NCBI GenBank assembly: GCA_025331565.1
Contig: JAFREQ010000021.1
Location: 1,302,001 to 1,366,000 of the forward strand
Direction: 5' to 3'
Length of the DNA: 64,000 bases
Source: Holacanthus passer
Lineage: Eukaryota > Chordata > Actinopteri > Pomacanthidae
The notes below the pieces were generated by a model. It did not search any database, had not been told where the DNA came from, and saw only the letters and a program-made list of their open reading frames with translations. The translations under genes were made by a program, and so were the position numbers. This document shows positions 25,516 through 36,423 of this stretch, in pieces (positions within the stretch are counted from its first letter, which is position 1; each line of letters begins with the position of its first letter).

Positions 25516-26173
25516 CAAACTTTTGACTTGAATATACACATTGTTCACATGTTCTTCGCTGTTGCTTACACACAGATATATGCACAGCTGAATGTTTGTC
25601 TTTGTTCAGTTGCCATTTTGCATTCATTCTTTTCAGTGATGAAATACAGTAGAATACTGAAGCATAGTGAAGCATCAGTACCTGCAGTGCTTGTATTTCA
25701 ACACATGGGGGCAGTGTTGGCCAACAGAAAGCTGTTTTCCTGCAGTTGAACCTTGTGAGCTGACTTGTTACCCTGGTTTAGACCAAGTCCAATATGTTTC
25801 CTCAAATATTCAGCTCAAAGTCTGTCAGGAGCAGTAACATTCACTTGTATATAACATGAATAGAAAACTAGTCATAATTCACTGCAGTGTGGATGTGAGA
25901 TTCATAATACTTGCATTTTTGCTTATTTTGGACTTATACCCTTATAAAAACAATACACTAATACGGATTACAGTAGTAGTTACTGACATGGATCATCTGA
26001 AGTCCATGTCAACACATCCATAAAATGCAGTCGAGGCTTCTGTGAGTCCGACCTGATGCACCCAACTCTTCAGCTGAGGTTAAAGCTTCAGGCCTGCAAC
26101 CGGGGCTGTAAAAGGATGATTCACTCGGGCTGCAGCCAAAGAGTCTGTCCAGCGAACCCCCAGGCTTCTCTTA

Positions 26174-26179
26174 TTTATT
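26174..26179 (-). terminator. Candidate acsl5 polyadenylation signal AATAAA
   Basis: TTTATT on the plus strand reads AATAAA on the minus strand, about 215 nt after the acsl5 stop codon. It is the nearest canonical hexamer that I noticed downstream of the stop. Confidence 0.45.
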
Positions 26180-26391
26180 CTGCAGCGAGATGACTTTAAC
26201 AGAATCTCATTGTCTCAGGTGACTCAGGCCTCTAAAGCCAAAACACATAGAGCTCAAGTGTTTTTATGGATCTTGTTATGGATGTTTAGAAAAGCTACTG
26301 CACAGGAAGAGAATGAAGTCATGTTTTTTAATCAAAGAAATGAAATAATGACGACCAAAGTCTGTGAGTTGGTGTTGTAGTTTTGCTCCAT

Positions 26392-29300
26392 TTATTGGTT
26401 GTTAGCGTACAGTTTGTCGATCTGTGGCTTGAAGACAGCTTTGAGCTCGGCCCTCTTGGCCTTCAGAGTTGGAGTTAACAGGCCGTTCTCAAGGGTGAAC
26501 TGCTCCGGGTGGAGGTAGACATCTTTCACCTGCATCAGGTGGGAAGAGGAAGTGGGGGGGTTCAGATTGTTAAAATGTATTTGGATACAAGATTCTGTTT
26601 AAAATGCAAACTGAAAATGAAGGTTGTGTTTTAAATTAGAGTCTGATGTTGAAGTTGTTAAACTTCTCTCAGCAAACTGGGCTGATGAGACAGTGTGTGT
26701 CATTCATTCAACCTTTATTTAAATCTCAAAGAATCATTGAGGTCCAGTTAAAACAAAATACACTGAAAAAATACACAAAAATAATAAATGACAAAAACAA
26801 TAAAACAGTTGCATTCAAGAGTGGAGACATTTGTTTGACCTTTAGGTACAAGTGCGTTACAAAATGCTCAAAGTGTGCGGCACAAAAACTAAAGGCAGTT
26901 TTCACAAAGTCAGTGTGAGGAAATGAGTCAGAAATCTGCACAATCTTGATGTTACTTCTGGACATTATCTCATTTTAACCACTAGACTGAAATGAGCCAG
27001 GTTTGGTGAAAAGTGCAGCACCTGAAGATCTGAGTTCAAATTTAAGTGCTGAAATGTCCTGACTGGACTTGAACATACAGTAAACAGTTTCATTTTGGGA
27101 GTTCACGAGGAGCCGTTACCTGTTCAAAGGATTTGAGTCCAGCTTCTTTGCCCAGTTTGACCATGTCTGAAAGGATGGCTTTCTTAATTTCCTGGAAATA
27201 ATAAAAAATTTAAAAAAAGAGGTCATCACTGTTAGAAGCATTCCAATAAAAAAACCTTCTGAAATCAAATTCAACCCTTACTGCTCTGCTTTCAATATTC
27301 AATTTGATTTGCAGACGTCTTATGAGTTTTACAGTAAGCGTGGAGGACGAGTCCAGCTGGCTTCTTTTAGTGTTAATGATCATGTTTACTGCAGGTCTTT
27401 GCTCTTTGCCTGAGCTCGGGGAAGAAAAGTCATCTTGAGGAGACACTCAGCTGTATTATAGTGACCCCAGATCATTGGCCTGAGGTTAGTTTGTTTTCTA
27501 TATTGAGAGCAGAAAGGTCCTACACACGGGTGAGAGAGGAAATCAGACAGAATCATTACTGTGTTTTTGCAGAGTTCTTCAACGGAGCCTTGACATCCCA
27601 GATTCTTTGCAAAACCTGGCAGGACCTCGGCGTCAGGGACCACGATGGCAACCAGGTAGTACTACAGACAGAAGACAGACCTTTGAGCATCAGAGGATAA
27701 GTGTGAGTGTCTGTTCTGTATATGCACAGACTGCACAGATGCTGATTTTACCTGCAGACTGTCTCCGTGCACAAACACTTGGGCCACAGGTCCACTGCGC
27801 ACATACACGTTCTCGATCTTCTCTGGTGCGATGTACTCCCCCTGAGCCAGTTTGAAGATGTTCTTCTTCCGGTCAATAATCTTCAGAACTCCACTCTATT
27901 CACAAAAAACAGACAGGGGCTCCAGCTTTATATTTAGTGGACAGATGCAAGTGGTGTCTATTCTACAAGGAAAAATTATGAAACTTTTTACAGTAAATGT
28001 CGCTTGACTTATTTACATGTAAAGGAAGGGGGAAAAATTACACTGGCAATTTTCTGTGATCTGGGTCTTGGTTCTTACCGGAAGCCATTTTCCGATGTCC
28101 CCAGTGTGGAGCCAGCCGTCTTTATCCAAGGCCTCTGCAGTCTTCTCTGGGTCTTTCAAGTAGCCCTTGAACACGTTCTTACCCTTGATGCAAATCTGGA
28201 AAAGACCACCAAGAAACAAAGTGATCAGTAAACTATTAAATGTTTTACTAAGCCGTTATGCTCTATGAATCTCTGTGGTCCTTCATTAACAATACTGGGA
28301 AGACTCTTAAGTCATTCATGCTTCTTAATCTTCTGATCAATTTAGTGATGAACCAGGTTTTGCTGAAATTTGTATGATTAATTGAACATGTGACCCGTCC
28401 ACCCCACGTTTGATCCTGGCTCTTCAACTTTTCTCTGACCAGTTTAATATCATTATCCCCCACCTGTTCAGTTTTCATTGGCTTACCTCCCCTTCGCCAT
28501 TTGAAGCAAAGTAGTTCATTTCCTCAACATCCACCAACTTCACGATGTTACAGGGCAGCGGCACCCCAACATGCCCTGTGGAAAGAGATCATGTATGGAT
28601 GATCGCTTTAGTCAATGTGGTCTAAACCAGAATTATGAAAATGACACCTTTCAAACTTGCTTATTAAAATAAAGTATTTGTCAAAACTGAAATTCTCAAT
28701 TTAAAAAAATTGTCTTATTTGAACTAATATGAAGCTAACGTGATGTGGTCGATAAAGTATTCAGATCCTTTACTTTAGTTGTCAGTACTTTAGAAATACT
28801 CCATTACAAGTTGATTCAGTTCATTACAAGATTTAATCTAAGATGAGGAAAAGCAGCAAAATTTGAGAAGTCGAAACCATGAAATGTTGCCTGAAGAATG
28901 ACTTGATCAACTAATCAATTAACTGATCATTTAAGATCAAATTTTATAAGCAATGTATGTAGTTTTTTTCCTCATGTCATTTGTAAAGTAACAACATCTG
29001 CTAGATAATTATAGTAAAATGTACAAGACTTTCCTCTGAAATATAGTGGAGTAGTATAAGTAGCAGAAAAATACTTAAGGATTGTTCTTGAGTACAGTTT
29101 TGAGGTACTTGAGTAAATATACTTTAGTTAATTTCCTCCACTGTTTACAGAGCAGGTCCTGGTTGTGATCGTGGGCGGTTGAGGTTGAACTAGATACCTG
29201 CGGTGGCGTCTCCAAGTGTGGTGAAGGAGCAGCCGGCTGTGCACTCTGTCTGACCGTATCCCTCAAAGATCTGAGAGAACCAATCAAATCAGAAAGAGTC

Positions 29301-32300
29301 GAGTGAGATCAGCGTGACCAGGTTATCGTGACCACATGAGGCGATCAATACCAGCTGTGCTAGCTCTCCTCCCTGAACGCGAGCGTCACTGTAGAGTTTA
29401 CCAGGCTTCAAGCGTCACACGGGACGGCTTTAGAAACTGGGTCAGCATCATCAAATTACTTACAAAGAAGCTAAATTAGATCCAAGAAAATTGTGTATTT
29501 AATGAACTGAACTTCTTTTTTTTAAGAGGTCATTCTAAGGACACGCTTGAGGGGAGAAAGACATCTTTAAAAAGATTTCCTGATCATTCAAGGTCAAATA
29601 AATATGACCTTCTATAACATTTCCAAGTCAAGAGCTCACCTGGATTTGGAAACATCTGTCAAGACACACGACAGAAAGGATAAACGTTTAATACCTGGCA
29701 ACCCAGAGCAGCCCTGAGGAAGCTGAGAATGGAGGGAGATATGGGCGCTGCTCCCGTCACCATGAACCGCACTCGTCCCCCCAGAGACTCCTGCAAATCG
29801 AGGTTGAACATGTTTACATTCAGTGACTTTCTGTTTCTATACCACGACCTGTTTGAACAGAAGCGGTACCTGGACTTTGTTGAAGATGAGTTTGTCCCAT
29901 ATGCTGTTGTTCCTGACGATGCCCTCCCTCACTTCAGCGCACTTCCTCTCCACGGCGAAGTTCAGCAGCCATTTCTTGAGAGGCGTGCTGGCTCCGCTCT
30001 GAACCTGGAGACAGGATTTGTGATTGCAGCACGTGAAGTAAGAACGTGAAAGGTTGATGGGTAAAGCAGAATGAGAGGAAGGAGGGGGCCTGTTGTGTCC
30101 GACATGAATCACTAACTCTGTCGTAGACGCGGTTGAGAAGTCGGGGCACGACTGGGAAAATGGTGGGCTGAAGGGTTTTCATGTCATCTGGCAGCAGCCT
30201 GATGTCACCCTGGAAGAATCCCACCCTCCCCCCAACGCCATACATCACTGTCTATGAGGAAAGGACAAAAAGACATTAAAAAAAAAAAAAACAGACTGCA
30301 AACATGTTTTTATGATCTTCTGGAGTCTGGACCTCACCTGTACGACTCTCTCGAACATGTGGGCTAAAGGCAGGAAGGAGATGCTGACGTCCTGGCTAGT
30401 TGGAAGAAGGGACGACTGTGGGACAGACAGAAGCTCTGTTAGGAGCAGATCCATGAAATATGAACCCAAAATATTTCCAGTCTCCACATCAGACATTTAA
30501 ATTTATCCAGACCTCAAAGCATTTGATGACACCCGCAGCGTTAGAAACCACATTCTCATGGGTCAACATGGCCCCCTTTGGGTTTCCTGAAAAAAAAAAT
30601 TTGACTTTAAGACAAATTAAATTCAGGCAAATGTAGATATTTATAAAAACACATTTGACATAGAATCAAAACTACACTAATCTGTATAAACACAAATTTG
30701 ACCAAAGTCTTGGATAATTTATATTTTTGGACCAGAGAACGCGCCGGAGGAAAAGTCAGAGGATTACAGAACTTATTCATCCTGCAGGATAAATGAATAT
30801 GTGCACCACATTTCACAGCAATCCATCCAGTGGTTTGTGAGAAATTGCTTTCAAAAGCACAGACATTAACTAGCAAAAGTCAGGGGATCCAGATTCAGAT
30901 TGATCCTCTGGGGAAATCAAGCGAGTAGTTGTTGAGCCATTTGAGCCCGAAGTGTTGAACTGATCAGCAAACACTGAACTCTGCTCTCGCTATTCAGGAT
31001 TATATTGCTGATTCTGTGCAGTCAAGTGCAAGAGTCAAACATCATGGAGACAGAAGAACATCCCAGAAAGTGCAAAGTGATCACCTGTAGTGCCGCTGGT
31101 GAAGCAAATAATACTGAGGTCTTCTGGCTTTGGTGGCTGTCGGGACATGAAATCAGCTCATCAGAACCTCATGCAGCTGCTTAAATCTTTTTAAAAAATT
31201 ACATGAGTATATCAGAAACAAACTTACAACTGGTTTTTGAAGATGACTTTTCCCCAGAGCCTGGAGAACAAAAGCACATGTTTTCAATCATGTTTGTGCT
31301 TCAAAGAATATTTAAGTACAGAACTAAAACTGTTCTTGAAATGAAGCCAGTATAAAACACAATGATTCCCCAGCAACTCATGTGCAATACCTCCACATCC
31401 TGCATGGACACGATGTCCACCCCGCACCTGGTTCCTCTCTCGACCAACTCTGAGTCGAAAGAGTCCATGATGATGATGGTTTTGAGAACTGGAGTCTGGC
31501 CTTCCTCCTGGTTCTGCAGCAGCGTTTCTACTTTCTTCTGATTGTCACAAAGAACCGTGGAGAGCTCGGCTGAAAGAGGAGAACTTCAGCTGTGTCACCA
31601 GTAAAACAGACAGTACGACAGTTGGTATTATGAGGCAAGTTAGATTAAAAGAGTAAAGTAGCAGAGTAAAAGATGAGCAGATTGAGACCAGCAGATTTAT
31701 TGTAATGGTCATGCTTTGTGATAAACTGCAGAAGTGATCAAAAGCAAAGTGAAGCACAGACTGAAGGAGCGGGTGTGATAAATAAGTGAAAAGAGATTAG
31801 AGTACAGATCCCTGTGGGGACCAGTGAGTTACTGGACTCAGACTCGGCTTTGTAATTAGCAGCATTATGGTGTGAGAAAAGCTCCAATTACCTTGGTTGA
31901 TAATGAACATGAGAGCCTCAGGACCCAGGGTGTCGTACAGGGGAACCGGTACCATGGAGTAGGTGTAACAGGCCTGTTCGCTAATGATCCACTGCGAGTG
32001 ACCCGTGAAACAGAGACAGCATTTATATGTCGTTCAAACCACCACGACTTCGCCCGGTTATCATCTTAGCAATGTTCACACGTACCTCAGGTCTATTCTG
32101 AGCAAAGATGCCAATAAAAGTCTCCGGGTTCGGCTTCAGACCTCTATGGAGAAGCCCGGATCCCAGGTGCTCCGCTCTATCAGACACCTTCAGTCAAGAG
32201 GAAGTGGAGTAAAGGTGAGCCGGAGTTCACAGCAGTTCATCTTTATGATGTTTGTCCAGTGTTGAAGGTTTACCTGTCTGTACTTGAGCCACTGGTACGG

Positions 32301-33324
32301 CCGTCCTGGTTTTCTGTAGCCCAGACACGGTCCATTACCTGCAGATGAGATATGGGCCCAATATTAAACTACATGTAATGTATTAGAAGAATTTGAGATT
32401 AATAACAAAGCTCCACAGGAACACATTTAGATGTTTTAGAAATCAAGACAACCACACTGCTCTAAATTTTGGCACCTGGAGGATATAAACAGGAAGTTTA
32501 TTCTTATAATTTACAGTCATCTGTATATCAGTTTGTACTGTCTATAAAAAGGTTTCAGTTCATAAAACATTTGTAATACTTTGAGTTTAAACTCAAGTAA
32601 ACACCATTAAAAATCCCAATTACACCTACTGGCAACACCAATTTAATAAAATGAAGGGCGAAACCTTTATTCTCATATCTGACACGTTTCAATCTTCACC
32701 ATGTGTTTATCTTTATTGGGATGGTTTGCATGTGATAAAGAAAACGTTTCATAAATTGCTGGCAAACGAGAGAAACGCTAACAGGAGGCTGGAAACATGA
32801 AGGCCCATCCAGTGAGAGCCAACAATAAGTGAAGAAAGTCTTCATCACCTGAAACTTTCAGACCCCTCTGAAAAACGTCATACAGGGTCTTGGCATCATC
32901 ATCGTAACAGGATATCAGGTTGTTGTTGTCCTCGAGCAAAGCAGTCTTCCTCGCTCCGTCCTGAGGACATGAAGCAGAATCACTGAAAGATCAGCCGTCC
33001 CGCACTTTGCTGATAAACTGTTCAATACTGCATGTTTTATAGTTCATACAGTCGACTGAGCCTCCATAAAAACAGGTCTATAATCATAAAAGCCGAGGAT
33101 TCCTGGGGTAAAGCTGTAAAAGTTTCACTATCTGGACGGATTTCAGATGAAAACTTGTCTCCCTTTACCTTGATGCCCACGGTTTGACAGTTGAGGTCAA
33201 TGGGGGGTCGGACGGGGCTGGGCCGCGAGTTGAGGTAAAACAGGGTGGCGGCTGCCAGGGCGAGCAGGGAGATGATGGCCGGGGTCGGGAGAGGGGAGAA
33301 CAGCAACTGGAGAAGGAAGTCCAT
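26392..33324 (-). CDS. acsl5: Long-chain acyl-CoA synthetase 5, 20 coding exons, 683 aa
   Basis: Activates long-chain fatty acids to acyl-CoA with ATP, on ER and outer mitochondrial membranes. Coding exons (minus strand, high to low): 33324-33169, 32960-32849, 32338-32274, 32187-32086, 31991-31892, 31569-31391, 31260-31228, 31136-31085, 30586-30513, 30415-30338, 30251-30117, 30004-29870, 29790-29695, 29270-29198, 28575-28487, 28195-28079, 27895-27752, 27661-27560, 27191-27120, 26529-26392. They sum to 2052 nt with consistent phases and stop TAA; human ACSL5 is also 683 aa. The N-terminus MDFLLQLLFSPLPTPA is ACSL5-like, with one hydrophobic anchor at about residues 13-32. The AMP-binding motif FTSGTTGNPKGAM (261-273) spans the exon 8/9 junction. 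GYGQTE (443-448), DGWLHTGD (519-526) and the DRKKNIFKLAQGEY signature (540-553) are intact. The start lies 4 nt inside an acceptor, so a 5' UTR exon is expected upstream. The exon 9 donor (GTCTGG) is weak but homology supports it. Identity is firm; exon edges are inferred from splice signals and homology. Confidence 0.96.
26697..26800 (+). repeat. Possible SINE-like fossil in acsl5 intron 19
   Basis: CATTCAACCTTTATTTAAAT followed by CAAAGAATCATTGAGGTCCA resembles the fish pattern AACCTTTATTTAACCAGG...CATTGAGATC. Weak match. Confidence 0.35.
28745..29150 (+). repeat. TACT-rich teleost repeat, copy 3, in acsl5 intron 14
   Basis: The longest copy in the window. It starts with GTATTCAGATCCTTTACTTT and ends with GAGTAAATATACTTTAGTTA and TTTCCTCCACTG. 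It explains most of the long intron between acsl5 exons 14 and 15. Confidence 0.65.
30780..30925 (+). repeat. Rearranged copy of a common fish repeat in acsl5 intron 8
   Basis: CACATTTCACAGCAATCCAT then CAGTGGTTTGTGAGAAATTG, followed by AAAAGTCAGGGGATC and TGATCCTCTGGGGA. These blocks also occur, in a different order, at 62515-62800. Confidence 0.5.
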
Positions 33325-34059
33325 GGTGCTGGGATGCAAAAATATTCCGTTTTAGAGTTGAGATTTTGACATGGACTCACTGATTACAAATTTAACCGAG
33401 TTCAGTTTTAAAAAATGTGCAGTCCTATTACGCAACTCTGAGCTCCTTCACTCTGCTCTCGATGCTGTCTCTTGAAATGACTTCAGGTCAAAGTCAGACT
33501 TGTGCAACAGCTACTTCTATCTGTCTATCTTCGCTCAAGATAGAGTCCAACCCACAAACACTTAGGAGCAACATAACAGTCCACACATACAGTGATAGTC
33601 TGCTTATCACAGTATGTGATCATTTACATACATTGGACTTCGGTGGAACAACTAGTGCTGCATGACATTAAAATTCTGCAGGTGTCAAAAATACATTAAT
33701 AAGCATATAAAGTTTTCTTTCCGTCTGAGACCTTTTGGATTGTGTGTCATTACTGTGAAGGACACAGAGGTCAAGGTTAATTATTTTATGAGAACATACT
33801 AACCTTCTTATTGGGAAGAAACACGTTTTATGGCCATTAACAGCAGTTAGAGTTAACATCGTATTAAAAAAGTAAAGGTTGTCACTTATTTTGAGTTGGA
33901 AACATCAACATGCACCTGGTGGCAAAACTCATAATTAACATGATTTCAAAGTGAATACAATTTTGGCCACCATTTGACAAATTCACTATTAGTTTCTAAG
34001 AATGGACTCTAAAGAAAAACGGCCTTTAATGCAATGCTGCAGCGAAGGTGCTCTCCTAC

Positions 34060-34150
34060 CTGCTGTTGGTCCTCTCAGGTGTGCTCCCAGCTGACGGACA
34101 GGTCGGTGTGTGAGAGCAGCAGTTCCTCTTCCTCTGCTCTGATGTGAGAT
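34060..34150 (-). other. acsl5: Candidate 5' UTR exon of acsl5
   Basis: The acsl5 start codon directly follows an acceptor (a pyrimidine-rich stretch ending in CAG, then CACCATGG), so an upstream non-coding exon must exist. On the minus strand a good donor, CAG|GTAGG, ends a segment at 34060, about 0.7 kb upstream of the start codon. No ATG-led reading frame competes with acsl5 in this segment. The 5' limit is approximate and no TATA box was seen. This is inference from splice signals only. Confidence 0.4.
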
Positions 34151-34804
34151 ACACAGAGAGCTCATAAACACGTTGTTAACAGGAACCTTTGAACCTTGGC
34201 CACCATCACTTGCACTGATAAAAACAATGCTGTGAGCACAGACGTAGAAACTGTTGTAGGTGATCTTATTAAAGTGTACACTGTTTAATTTATCATTCCG
34301 CTTAAGTGATTTTCCTTTAAACCGTCTGCTTTACCAACAAATGCAATTCTTTGTCTTTAGTCCAGATAGATAAACTTTATCTGAGACAACGTCAGAAGGC
34401 CAAGATGCTGCAGATGATGAAAGGTCAACAATCTTATCTGCTGTTTATCAAGTTCAAAGTCCTGACATTCAGACACTAAACACAGCAAATCTGTAAAATC
34501 ATCTCTTTGAAACAATATTGACAGTATGCACCAGGAGGGGTGTCAGAGTGGTGCAAACTGTATTCAGATTATTCAAATGTACTTTTAAAGCTCAGATATG
34601 CAGCATTCAGTTGCCTCACACAGCTGAAATTGAGACTCACATTTAAACCTTCATGATGGGAGGATTTACTGCACGACTGATGTGTCCGACTGTCAGCTTT
34701 AGCCAGGTGTCCCGAATAAACTCAACAGCACCACAAACTGCAGCCTCGAAAACGACCTCACAGCCGAAGCAACATCTTTCATTTGAACAAAAAACTGAAC
34801 ATTA

Positions 34805-34862
34805 TAACCTTCAATTGTGAATTTCCCCACTGTGGGACGAATAAAGGTTGATCTTCTCTTAT
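34805..34862 (+). repeat. LINE-type 3' tail fossil between acsl5 and gucy2g
   Basis: GTGAATTTCCCCACTGTGGG followed by ACGAATAAAGGTTGATCTTC is the recognisable end of a common fish non-LTR retrotransposon or its derived SINE. It is less diverged than the related copy at 44565-44625. The upstream body of the element is not recognisable. Confidence 0.6.
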
Positions 34863-35885
34863 GAACTAAATAAAGGAGTCTGTACTTTCAGTGAAACTGT
34901 TTAACTTGCATTAGACTGATCTGAGAGCAGAATTAAGACAGGCCAAACATGACAGACCACTTCTTCAAATCTCTCTGAATATCTGATTCAGCCATTACAT
35001 TTCAAACAGCACTGAGCATTTCACTGAAAATACCTCTCTAGCACAACCTGACAAAAATAAAGTTAGTATATTTACTTTGTTTAGGTCAGAAATATCAGCC
35101 TGTGCAGCAGATTATGAGCAGCTTCTCTGATTAAAATGAGAATATGCAACATTTTCTTGACAGCAGCCACCACAGATACAAACATGCCAACATCAAAATG
35201 AGACCAGGTAAAGCTTCAACAATAAAACCACTCAGTGTTCAGACTCGATTCATGGTGCATTTTACTGCTTATGAACCCAACTTTCACTTGTCAGGAAGAT
35301 TGTGATATTTCATCTCTTAAAATATACTTTAAAGCTCACAAAGCCTGAATTAGTCTAATTATCTTAACACACTTATATTTAACTGAACAGCAGATACATA
35401 AGTTATGTCTCCCATTTCTTCGAACTTTGTTTTCACTTAGCTGAACTTCCAACATGTTTTCTGCTTGTGATTGATCTGATTCTGCTGACGTCGACCACGT
35501 TGTCTTGTGTGAGTGACTTGATTTCTGCTGGACAGTGAACTGAAGCTGAAGGTTCATTAGGAGAAGCTTTGAAAGGTTACCTGGTGGGATTAGCAGAGGT
35601 AGTTTGGGGACAGGCTGAGCAGGATCCCCTGGAGGAAAAGCAGCTGAAGCCAGCAACACCACTAATGTACAATCTGCCCACCTGTGGTCATTAGCACCTT
35701 AAACTGCACACAGGTGTGGGAACTTCAGTGCAGCAGAGCAGGGCTCGACCTGCCTCCTGTGGCAGCGGCAGATCACACACCCAGGAGAGCTGCAGCACTT
35801 TTCACCTGGATGTTGCTGCATCACCAATTTTATCTTTAATTAAATTAGCCCACATTCTTTAAATAAAACAGCCATTTTCCTCCCT

Positions 35886-35887
<2 letters not shown>

Positions 35888-35926
<39 letters not shown>
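35888..35926 (+). repeat. (TG)19 microsatellite
   Basis: Perfect array about 500 bp upstream of gucy2g. Confidence 0.98.
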
Positions 35927-35930
<4 letters not shown>

Positions 35931-36389
35931 AGGCAGCATTAGTGTGTCCCTGTTAGAGATCATGACTAAAGGCAGACTGGATGTGGTAGCTATGGAATTT
36001 CCTGATCTGTGATTGATAAAATCTAATCAATGACTTCTCACACATCAATCTGTCTTTATTAATATCAGATGAGAGTCCCATGTCTAAGTCACATTTTTTG
36101 CTAAACATACAGAAATTCTACTTTTTAATGCATTTATACTGATCCAATAATCATCTCTCTTAAGAATAATGCTTTAAAAAGAAGTCTTTGATTGCTTTAA
36201 AGATGTCCAATCAATTTAATGATGGACTGACATATGGGGGCTTCTGTCATGGTGAAGGACACATTCAATGAAGAGCAGAAAAGAATAGAAAATAATTGAC
36301 TTAATCCCTCACTGTACCTCCCACTATCCTCCATATATTTACATTTTCTCCTCCCTAACCAACTGTGCAGCATCACTAAGGAAGTTCGG

Positions 36390-36397
36390 TATTTAAG
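36390..36397 (+). promoter_or_regulatory. TATA-like box upstream of gucy2g
   Basis: TATTTAAG lies 34 nt before the first ATG of gucy2g. If used, transcription would start only a few bases before 36424, so translation might favour the in-frame ATGs at 36433 or 36460, nearer the hydrophobic signal core. Inference from position and sequence only. Confidence 0.4.
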
Positions 36398-36423
36398 CCC
36401 TGTCATATGAGGCAACTAGCAGG

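Larger units (their letters stand above)
24621..26173. other. Repeat-rich interval left of acsl5
   Basis: Apart from the repeats at 24960-25515, AT-rich DNA with no exon. zdhhc6, which follows ACSL5 in mammals, is not recognisable here. Confidence 0.45.
34151..36389. other. Intergenic region between the divergent acsl5 and gucy2g genes
   Basis: Apart from the LINE tail at 34805-34862 and the microsatellite at 35888-35926 I see no feature. Both genes start outward from this 2.2-kb interval, so it should contain both promoters. The only clear core element is the TATA-like box beside gucy2g. Confidence 0.5.

Noticed and set aside
33325..33339. Upstream extension of acsl5 to residues MHPST
   Set aside because: The first codon would be TTG, not ATG. 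The segment contains the splice acceptor; MDFLLQ at 33324 matches the family's start.
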